Below are positions 41,142-48,405 of a stretch of DNA of 64,000 nucleotides, piece by piece. The position numbers were made by a program, and so were the translations under genes. Position 1 is the first letter of the stretch. Every line of letters begins with the position of its first letter. This DNA is from Halobacillus_B rhizosphaerae (GTDB lineage: Bacteria > Bacillota > Bacilli > Bacillales > Halobacillaceae): positions 1 to 64,000 of the forward strand of contig NZ_JAUTWQ010000011.1 of assembly GCF_046719735.1 (NCBI RefSeq), given 5' to 3'. The notes beneath the pieces are model-generated. The model made no database searches. It was given only the letters and a program-made list of their open reading frames with translations, and was not told where the DNA came from.

Positions 41142-42539
41142 TTATTCCCTGGGATGAAGACGATGCTGAACCAGTTTATATACACCGATAATTATTAGAA
41201 TTAGACCGAGACTAATAAAAACTCCGATGCGCTGGCCGCCGCTGAGCAGGGCGCCTATTATCGTTAGAGCAATCATTAACAGTCCGGCATAGGAGGTGAA
41301 GGGGTAACCTGGCATTTTAAATCTGCCAGCGGATTCTTCATTATAATGAGGACGAAGTTTAAGCTGGGAGGAAAGAATAATCGCCCAATTCATGATCAAG
41401 AGTACCCCAGCAGAGGTTGTAATGTATTCATATACGGTATCTGGAAGAAAAAAGGAAAGTGAAATTGATACTACAAGAGCTATGGCAGTCAAACCGAGAG
41501 ATCTCAACGCGATACCACGGTTGTTTTTTTTCGCCATGGAAGAAGGAGCGTCTTCATCCCGGGCAAGCGAAACGAGCACATTTGTAATGGAATATAGTGC
41601 TCCTACCATAGTAGAGAACGCTGCACTAATAATAATAATATTAAAAATCGAATCTAAATATGGAATTTGAAAGGAAGATAAAGCGGTAACAAATGGACTC
41701 TCCGATTCATTAATTTTATTCCACGGAACCATCCACAATACAAAGGAAAGCGATAAAATATAGACGGAAACGAGTGTCACAAGCATCCCGATTCCTGCTT
41801 TAGGTACATCTTTTTTACTTTTCAACTCAGTAGAAGCCACGCCTATCACGGCAATGCCACCGAATGAGAAGAAAACGAAAATAAGGGCTGACCACAATCC
41901 TTTTAATCCATTAGGCATAAATTCTTGGAACAAATGGCTGCCGCTTGCCGTTATATCTGCTGGCGTAATGATGTGGAACAAAAGGAGTAAGCCAAACAAA
42001 ATAAAAGCGAGCAGGGTTGTCAGCTTCACCACAGCAAAGATCGATTCTATCTTTCCGAAGTTCTTCACCCCAAGTAGATTGATACCAAATCCAATGGCTG
42101 TATAAATAATTGAAAAAATCCATAAAGGAATAGCTGGAAACCAATACTGCGTGAAAGTGGAAAGGGCAATGATTTCGCTGGACATGATTAATACTCCAGA
42201 AAGCCAGTACATCCACCCCGATACAAATCCTGCCGAGTGCCCGTATGCTTTCTTGGCATAAATTCTAAATGACCCCTTAACAGGATCATTGACGGTCATT
42301 TCAGCTAACGCGGCAAATACAAAGAAGACAGTCACACCAGCGATGAAATAATTGATTAAAATAGCGGGGCCTGCTAGATGGATGGACAATCCTGTTCCTA
42401 GAAAGAAACCTGCCCCAATAATGGAGCCAATTCCAATTAAAGAAAGCTGCCACCAGACGAGGGCACCGCTTTTTCCTTTGGCCATTTGTTTCTTTTGTTT
42501 GTGCTTTACCGTCTGTTCGATTATATGATGGTTTTTCAT
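41142..42539 (-). CDS. Amino acid permease (APC superfamily)
   Basis: A 465-residue transporter with 12 membrane segments. The first helix carries the unwound substrate site GIGSIIGAGFFLGTG (near 36-50), and FSFGGIAVIGVASTELKSKKDVPKA (near 225-250) is the conserved helix 6 to loop region of the amino-acid transporter family (AapA/YtnA-like). The start follows GACAGGAGG. It is monocistronic and about 60 bases from the DUF2935 gene, whose transcript it could precede. The substrate is unknown. Confidence 0.9.
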   Translation of the reverse strand: MKNHHIIEQTVKHKQKKQMAKGKSGALVWWQLSLIGIGSIIGAGFFLGTGLSIHLAGPAILINYFIAGVTVFFVFAALAEMTVNDPVKGSFRIYAKKAYGHSAGFVSGWMYWLSGVLIMSSEIIALSTFTQYWFPAIPLWIFSIIYTAIGFGINLLGVKNFGKIESIFAVVKLTTLLAFILFGLLLLFHIITPADITASGSHLFQEFMPNGLKGLWSALIFVFFSFGGIAVIGVASTELKSKKDVPKAGIGMLVTLVSVYILSLSFVLWMVPWNKINESESPFVTALSSFQIPYLDSIFNIIIISAAFSTMVGALYSITNVLVSLARDEDAPSSMAKKNNRGIALRSLGLTAIALVVSISLSFFLPDTVYEYITTSAGVLLIMNWAIILSSQLKLRPHYNEESAGRFKMPGYPFTSYAGLLMIALTIIGALLSGGQRIGVFISLGLILIIIGVYKLVQHRLHPRE

Positions 42540-42864
42540 CTATTTTTTTTCCTCCTGTCTCTTATCTATAGTCTGGGCTAAGGAGAAAAAAATACTCGTG
42601 AAGTCTAAGGGAGAAGCGGGTGTTTCCATTGCTTTTATAGGGGTCAGAGGTTGGATATAACGCGTTCAGCTGCATCGCTTGCGTAGACACTTTTCAACAA
42701 TGGGGGAGCAGTGAAAAGTCTGAGGATGATCAGCGCATGCCCTCGGAAAAGTTGATTAAATTGAAATTTATCCTTTTCAATTCAAATATAATTCGCTATA
42801 CTACTACTGTACTACAAATATTAATACAGTTAATACAGTGTAAATAAACCTGGGAGGTGAATGG
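42540..42864. promoter_or_regulatory. Intergenic region with the GntR operon promoter and putative operator
   Basis: Most of this 325-base gap shows nothing recognisable. Near its end TATACT (42797-42802) is a likely -10. Directly behind it ACTGTA (42806-42811) faces TACAGT (42825-42830), with another TACAGT at 42834-42839. Such a site at the start of transcription fits autoregulation by the GntR-type repressor encoded next. Confidence 0.55.
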
Positions 42865-43242
42865 ATGTTTGAGCTGGATGTTAGGAGTCGTAAACCTATA
42901 TACGAACAATTAGTTGAAAAATTTAAGCGGCTCATTATAGAAGGAGTCATGGAAGCAGATGAGAAGCTCCCCTCCGTCAGAGAACTTGCACAGCAAATGA
43001 CCATTAATCCTAATACGATACAGAAAGCCTACCGGGAATTAGAATCTCAAGAGTTTATTTACTCACTTAAAGGTAAAGGCAGCTTTGTGAATTCATTAGA
43101 TCAAACAGAAAATACGAAAAAGCTTGAAAAGGTTCGGGCAGAGCTGAAGCGTCTTTTGGCAGAGGCAGACTACCTGGGGATGCCGGTTTCTGAAATGGAA
43201 GCCTTAATAAACGAAGTTAAAGGGGGAAAAGACGATGATTAA
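42865..43242 (+). CDS. GntR family regulator, YtrA subfamily
   Basis: A 125-residue regulator with an N-terminal winged helix (PIYEQLVEKFKRLIIEGVMEAD... LPSVRELAQQMTINPNTIQKAYRELESQEFI, GKGSFV) and only a short C-terminal dimerisation tail. This is the YtrA type, which controls ABC exporters next to it. The start follows CTGGGAGGTG. Its 3' end overlaps the ABC ATPase start by 8 bases, so translation is coupled. In B. subtilis YtrA responds to cell-wall antibiotics; the signal here is not known. Confidence 0.93.
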   Translation: MFELDVRSRKPIYEQLVEKFKRLIIEGVMEADEKLPSVRELAQQMTINPNTIQKAYRELESQEFIYSLKGKGSFVNSLDQTENTKKLEKVRAELKRLLAEADYLGMPVSEMEALINEVKGGKDDD

Positions 43243-44131
43243 TATCAAACATTTACATAAAACTTTTGATCGTACTCAGGTGTTGAACGATGTGAGTTTC
43301 ACAGTTAAGAGAGGGTCGATCTACGGTCTGTTAGGATCAAACGGAGCAGGGAAGACCACCTTACTAAGAATGCTTGCAGGTATCATTAAACAGAACTCGG
43401 GGGAAGTACAAATTGAAGATCAGCCGGTGTTTGAGAATATCGAAGTAAAGAGCCGTCAAATCTTTCTCCCTGATGCCCCTTTTTTCTTTGCCCATTACAC
43501 TACTAAACAAATGGCAGGCTACTATGAGGATCTCTATCCAAACTGGAGTCAAGAACGTTATCATCGGTTAAAGGATTTATTTCAACTGGATGAAAATAAA
43601 AAAATCAGCAACTTTTCAAAAGGGATGCAGCGCCAGGTTTCCTTTTGGCTGGCCTTATCCGCTATGCCGGATTTATTAATTCTTGATGAGCCATTTGATG
43701 GGTTGGATGCTGTCGTTCGACGGAAAGTGAAGAATTTAATCATTCAGGATGTGGCCGATCGTTCCATGACGGTGATGATCTCTTCTCATAATTTAAGAGA
43801 AGTAGAAGATATCTGTGATCATATTGGTATTCTTCATAAAGGTTCGATTTTAATAGAAAAAGAACTCGATGACTTAAAGTCTGATATCCATAAAGTGCAG
43901 GTCGCTTTCCGTGGTGGGAAGGATTTGGATGCCAGCCAATTGGATGTAGTTTATCAGGAGAAGCGAGGAAGTGTAAGGCTCTATATTATCCGAGGTGACG
44001 AAAAGATCGTAGAGGAAGAAATCAACTCACAAGGTCCTCTCCTTTATGACCGGCTTCCATTGACGCTTGAAGAGATCTTTATTTACGAAATGGGAGGTGC
44101 CGGCTATGCCATTGAAAACATCATTGTTTAA
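43235..44131 (+). CDS. ABC transporter ATP-binding protein (YtrB-like)
   Basis: A 298-residue nucleotide-binding subunit. Walker A GSNGAGKTT (near 34-42), signature SKGMQRQVS near 128 and Walker B LLILDEPFDGLD near 147 are intact, followed by the switch His in ISSHNLRE. The C-terminal 80 residues form an additional domain common in drug and lantibiotic exporters. It overlaps both neighbours (8 bases with gntR, 26 bases with the permease gene), so the three are made together. Confidence 0.94.
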   Translation: MINIKHLHKTFDRTQVLNDVSFTVKRGSIYGLLGSNGAGKTTLLRMLAGIIKQNSGEVQIEDQPVFENIEVKSRQIFLPDAPFFFAHYTTKQMAGYYEDLYPNWSQERYHRLKDLFQLDENKKISNFSKGMQRQVSFWLALSAMPDLLILDEPFDGLDAVVRRKVKNLIIQDVADRSMTVMISSHNLREVEDICDHIGILHKGSILIEKELDDLKSDIHKVQVAFRGGKDLDASQLDVVYQEKRGSVRLYIIRGDEKIVEEEINSQGPLLYDRLPLTLEEIFIYEMGGAGYAIENIIV

Positions 44132-46070
44132 AAAAGAAATCATCAAACAGGATCTTCGTATTACGGGGTGGATCAGCTTAGTCTATCTGGCCGGTCTGCT
44201 GTTCATTCTCCCGCTCCAAATATTGATGGAGGTTAGTAAAAACGACGACCCATTTTTTCAAACGGCACAGAAAGGTCTTTTTACCACGAGTTATGGAATG
44301 CAATACTTTTTGCTGTTGTCGGTACCGATATTAATGGCCATCTTTCTTCTGCGTTATGTACAGGTGAAGAATTCTTCAGATTTCATTCACAGTCTTCCTG
44401 TGAAAAGAGTCCAGCTGTTTGTTCTCCATGTAGTTACAGGTTTTGTTTTACTGATGATTCCGGTCATTATTACAGGGATAGTTTTATTATTGATGCAGGC
44501 TGGTGTGGATGTTTCGATCTATTATTCAACTAGTGATGTATGGCATTGGATGGGAGTTATCTTTCTTTATACCACGTTACTTTATATTGCTGGCATTTTT
44601 GTAGGCACGCTAACGGGTCTCTCGTTAGTCCAAGGGGGCTTAACGTATATCTTTTTGTTCTTGCCTACAGGTTTAATTTTTCTCACTGCTGATAATTTGC
44701 AAATTTATTTAAAAGGTTTTACTTCAGAATTTATCTTTAACTATCAAATTTCTCATTTATCACCCATTACCCGGCTGTTATATGCTGAACATGGTGACAT
44801 CACTGGAATTGATATTTTGTTATATGGCTTGATTTCTGTAGCGTTATTCTTTCTTTCGCTATATTTCTACCAGAAGCGGCCGATTGAGACGGCCTCTCAG
44901 GCACTTGCTTATCCTAAGCTCAAGCCTTTCTTTAAATATGGAGTCGCTGCGTGCTTCGCGTTGTTAGCAGGATCCTTTTTCTGGAGTTCTCAATCCAGCT
45001 ACGGCTGGCTGACTTTTGGCTATATTGTGGGATCGTTAATTGGCTATTTGCTGGCAGAAATGCTGCTCCATAAATCGTGGAGAATCTTCGGACTGCAGCA
45101 TTTCAAAGGATATGCGTATTTTCTAGCGGCAGGGGTACTTATTATCCTTATCGTCAACTGGGATCCGCTTGGCTATGAAACAAAAATTCCTCAGCAGAAA
45201 AACATTGAGCAAGTTTTCCTTGATGGAAGTTCCTATCGATATAAGAAAGACGATGAAGAGAAATACTTAACAGACTCCAAAACCATCGAGGATGTTCGAA
45301 AACTTCAAAAACACCTAATTAACAATGCTGTACCAAAAGGAGAAGGGGATCGAACTCTCTTCATAGCTTATGAATTAGACAATGGGAGTAAGGTGATTCG
45401 AAGCTATGAATACAAGTACGATCACTCATTGGATCCTTATTTAAAACCGATCTATGAGTCCCTGGACTATAAACAATTTACCGAACCATTTCTGCAAATG
45501 ACGACAAGCAACCTGGATGAGATTACCATATACCCAGTAGGACCACGAAATACTGGGATCCATATTAAGGACCCCGAACAAATAGAAGAGTATCTCACCC
45601 GGTTTAAGAAGGAATTGATAGACGAGTCTTACAGCAGCATGCAATCGCCACCTGCCAATTCCTCTCACGTACTTGGGAAGAAGAACGGAAAGGTAGTAGG
45701 ATCAGCTACAATACCTCCAACCTTTGAGCATACAGTCAACTGGCTGAAGGAGCATGGTAAATACGACGATGCCTTTACTACACCGGATGAAATTTCCTCT
45801 ATAAAAATTATAAAAGTTCGGGATTCAATGAAATGGGAAGAGCGATCAAGAATTTTTGAAAGTGGGCAGTGGGAAAGTGAAGCTGGCAAAAAAGTAATCG
45901 ATAAAGCTCAAATCCGCCAGCTTTTACCGCTTACGAAGCAGCTAGTTTATCATTCCTCTTATCCTTATTTAGTTCAAATTCAATATAGCGATTCACCATC
46001 TGCGAATTCGGAAGTTTACGGTCTGGAAAGTGATGAAGTACCTGATTTTGTAAAAAAATACTTTAACTAA
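44106..46070 (+). CDS. ABC transporter permease with large C-terminal extracytoplasmic domain
   Basis: A 654-residue membrane protein with about ten hydrophobic segments in the first 360 residues (for example ITGWISLVYLAGLLFILPLQ near 18 and FLLLSVPILMAIFLL near 78). A soluble domain of about 280 residues follows from near VNWDPLGYETK; this N-membrane/C-soluble layout is that of permeases annotated with DUF6449. The ATG at 44106 lies 9 bases from GGGAGG inside the ATPase gene; an earlier in-frame ATG has no binding site. It is followed after 22 bases by an ECF sigma factor gene. The exposed domain could sense envelope damage (inference). Confidence 0.85.
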   Translation: MPLKTSLFKKEIIKQDLRITGWISLVYLAGLLFILPLQILMEVSKNDDPFFQTAQKGLFTTSYGMQYFLLLSVPILMAIFLLRYVQVKNSSDFIHSLPVKRVQLFVLHVVTGFVLLMIPVIITGIVLLLMQAGVDVSIYYSTSDVWHWMGVIFLYTTLLYIAGIFVGTLTGLSLVQGGLTYIFLFLPTGLIFLTADNLQIYLKGFTSEFIFNYQISHLSPITRLLYAEHGDITGIDILLYGLISVALFFLSLYFYQKRPIETASQALAYPKLKPFFKYGVAACFALLAGSFFWSSQSSYGWLTFGYIVGSLIGYLLAEMLLHKSWRIFGLQHFKGYAYFLAAGVLIILIVNWDPLGYETKIPQQKNIEQVFLDGSSYRYKKDDEEKYLTDSKTIEDVRKLQKHLINNAVPKGEGDRTLFIAYELDNGSKVIRSYEYKYDHSLDPYLKPIYESLDYKQFTEPFLQMTTSNLDEITIYPVGPRNTGIHIKDPEQIEEYLTRFKKELIDESYSSMQSPPANSSHVLGKKNGKVVGSATIPPTFEHTVNWLKEHGKYDDAFTTPDEISSIKIIKVRDSMKWEERSRIFESGQWESEAGKKVIDKAQIRQLLPLTKQLVYHSSYPYLVQIQYSDSPSANSEVYGLESDEVPDFVKKYFN

Positions 46071-46092
46071 ATCCTAAAAAGGGGCAGGCACA

Positions 46093-46617
46093 GTGAAGCA
46101 GGATTTTAATTACATTTATGAAACGTATTATCAAAGAGTGTTTCGGGCAGCTTTCAGTTTGACTAAGGATCAGGGACTTGCTGAAGATGTTCTGCAGGAA
46201 TCTTTCCTGAAAGCTTACCACAAACTACATTTAATAGAGGATGAAGCCAAAGTGGGGGCGTGGCTGACGACGATTGCGAAACGTACAGCGATTGATTTAT
46301 TACGCAAAGAAAAACGTACGCCTGTACTGTCCCTTGAGGAGACCTGTTTACCGGAGCATCAACTTGATTTTTCTGAGTCTGCGGTAGAAAAAGAGATCGA
46401 AGAAAATGATATTCGTCAGGGGATTAAGGAGAAGATCAATACTTTACCAACTAAACTAAGAAAAGTATTTCAACTGAAATATTATGGCGAGCTTCAGGAA
46501 AAAGAAATTGCTTCTGCACTTAAGCTTACCAATTCAGCAGTAAAGTCGCGATTGTTCCGAGCGAGAAATAATTTAAAAACAAAAGTATTAGATGTAGCAG
46601 GAGAACAGTCTGCTTAA
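46093..46617 (+). CDS. ECF RNA polymerase sigma factor without an adjacent anti-sigma gene
   Basis: A 174-residue ECF sigma factor: region 2 (YIYETYYQRVFRAAFSLTKDQGLAEDVLQESFLKAY and WLTTIAKRTAIDLLRKEKR) and region 4 (LPTKLRKVFQLKYYGELQEKEIASAL and NSAVKSRLFRARNNLK). The start is a GTG behind AAAGGGGC. It is the last gene of the GntR-ABC operon and is followed by a strong terminator, so no anti-sigma factor is co-transcribed. Its control may come from the GntR repressor, the ABC complex or a distant anti-sigma. The subgroup was not assigned. Confidence 0.88.
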   Translation: MKQDFNYIYETYYQRVFRAAFSLTKDQGLAEDVLQESFLKAYHKLHLIEDEAKVGAWLTTIAKRTAIDLLRKEKRTPVLSLEETCLPEHQLDFSESAVEKEIEENDIRQGIKEKINTLPTKLRKVFQLKYYGELQEKEIASALKLTNSAVKSRLFRARNNLKTKVLDVAGEQSA

Positions 46618-46640
46618 GTGAGTGTGAATCAAATTGTTAC

Positions 46641-46690
46641 AACACAACGACCCCGAACCAGGTAGATTGGTTCGGGGTCGTTGTGTTTAG
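46641..46690. terminator. Terminator hairpin (CCGAACCA family) after the ECF sigma gene
   Basis: An 18-bp perfect stem, CACAACGACCCCGAACCA (46643-46660) with its inverse at 46668-46685, loop of 7. It ends the operon; the T run is short. Confidence 0.85.
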
Positions 46691-46752
46691 CGTTAAGTAA
46701 AGGATTGCTCGCTCCCATGTTAGATGCTAAGCAGAGCTTAACGGGAGCTTTG

Positions 46753-48387
46753 TTATTTACCAAAGGAAGAAAGGAATTTCACACGGTCCCCCATGGGTGG
46801 TACATTATCATCAACCAGCGCGATCTCTAGGATCGCTGGACCATCGGTTTGAAGAAGCTCTTCCAAAGTTTCCTGCTTCAGTTCATCTAATTGCTCTACA
46901 CGCTTATTCGGGATTCCCAACGCTTGTGCCATTGCAGCTACGTCCACAGCTTCTTGACCAAACCGTTCATGTACTCGTTTATATTGAAGGGCGTGGCCAT
47001 GGTGAACCATTCCAAGTCTGGCATTATTCATAACGATAAAGAGGACGGGAATCTGATACTCCTTAGCTGTCAGAAGCTCCATTCCATGCATAAAGAAACA
47101 GCCATCTCCCGTGATACTCACTGTCGGACGCTCAGGCTCAGCTAGTTTAGCTCCGATGGCACTGCCAATACCGCTTCCCATTGCCCCGAAATGAACATTA
47201 ATATCAAAGCTGTCCTCCCATAGTACATTCATATGGTGAATGACATAGGACATAAACTCGCCGATATCGATTGTATACCGGGTCGATTTCGGAAGCATGT
47301 CCTGCAGTGAACGCAATACATTTTGCGTGTTAAATTCAGCAGATGGGCTAAGAGTGGCAGGGGCAGTTTTTGAATATTGGTGCGGTTTTAATCCTGCCTG
47401 TTTTAATCCTGCAGTTAACCCGCTCACACTGACGCCTGCATCTCCATGAATAGCTAGATCTACCGGATATTTGCGGTTAAATACTGTCGGATCTAAATCA
47501 ATCTGCACCGTGAACTTATCTTTGTTTATGTTTGTATTGTAATTGTTGGTTGCTGTTTCTCCGAGGCTTGATCCCACAATCAGAACGGCTTGTGTATCTG
47601 CTTCGTTTACAAGCTCAGAGGCTGATTCATGCCCGGCAAATCCAAATACGCCTTTAAATAAAGGATGATCTTCTCTCATTAAACCTTTGGCCTGGGGAGT
47701 ACAGACAATCGGCCAGTCCAGCAGTTCTGCAAGCTCGATCACATCTTCTGTACATCCTCGAATGCCTTGCCCGGCAAATATGTAACCTTTAGAAATCGTT
47801 GATAGTTTATTCACCGTCTGCTCAATGAGCTGGTCATCGGGGAGCAGCGGAGTGCGGGCAGGGAAATCAGGCAGCTGTGGTGGTTCAATATTCGTCAGCT
47901 GAACATCGATTGGCATAGCGATATGAACTGGCCCCGGTACACCGGATAGAGCGATTGTAACGGCTCTATCAATTTCCGTTAATAGCTCTTCTGCTGAATC
48001 TACCCTTTTGCTGTATTTTGTGACGGGAGCAAAGAGTGGAGAAGCATCTAATTCCTGCGAAGCATTTAATCCCACCGTATCTACAGGCACGGAACCGGTT
48101 AAGAAGAGGATTGGCAGGTGTTCGCGCATGGCATTAGCGGCACCGGTAATTAAATTGGTTCCCCCGGGCCCGCTGCTGGCAATACATACACTTAATGATT
48201 GAGAATATTTCGCGTATGAGGCAGCCATATAGGAGGCCGCTCCTTCATGCTTCGTAACAACCGGAGTAATAGCAGGGAGATCATAAAGCTCATCAAAAAA
48301 GGCATTCACCGAACCGGCAGGAATCCCAAAGATATGGGAAACTCCTCCGGATTGTAAGTAATCTAATACAGCACGTACTGATTTCAT
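46753..48387 (-). CDS. Thiamine-pyrophosphate enzyme, acetolactate synthase-like
   Basis: A 544-residue TPP enzyme of the acetolactate synthase / benzoylformate decarboxylase superfamily. The catalytic Glu lies in TKHEGAASYMA near 47, the Pyr domain holds SSGPGGTNLITGAANA, and the TPP motif GDG...N is ITGDGCFFMHGMELLTAKEYQIPVLFIVMNN near 430. It resembles single-subunit synthases; no regulatory small subunit or ilv gene is adjacent, so it is not clearly the biosynthetic IlvB. The substrate is open. The start follows AAAGGAG. It lies 18 bases behind the GGDEF-EAL gene and is probably on its transcript. Confidence 0.87.
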   Translation of the reverse strand: MKSVRAVLDYLQSGGVSHIFGIPAGSVNAFFDELYDLPAITPVVTKHEGAASYMAASYAKYSQSLSVCIASSGPGGTNLITGAANAMREHLPILFLTGSVPVDTVGLNASQELDASPLFAPVTKYSKRVDSAEELLTEIDRAVTIALSGVPGPVHIAMPIDVQLTNIEPPQLPDFPARTPLLPDDQLIEQTVNKLSTISKGYIFAGQGIRGCTEDVIELAELLDWPIVCTPQAKGLMREDHPLFKGVFGFAGHESASELVNEADTQAVLIVGSSLGETATNNYNTNINKDKFTVQIDLDPTVFNRKYPVDLAIHGDAGVSVSGLTAGLKQAGLKPHQYSKTAPATLSPSAEFNTQNVLRSLQDMLPKSTRYTIDIGEFMSYVIHHMNVLWEDSFDINVHFGAMGSGIGSAIGAKLAEPERPTVSITGDGCFFMHGMELLTAKEYQIPVLFIVMNNARLGMVHHGHALQYKRVHERFGQEAVDVAAMAQALGIPNKRVEQLDELKQETLEELLQTDGPAILEIALVDDNVPPMGDRVKFLSSFGK

Positions 48388-48405
48388 AATTCATTTGCTC
48401 CTTTA

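Noticed and set aside
43235..46070. The ABC genes as a bacitracin-type BceAB exporter
   Set aside because: No BceS/BceR two-component genes are present and the regulator is GntR/YtrA type; the permease has a C-terminal rather than an internal exported domain.
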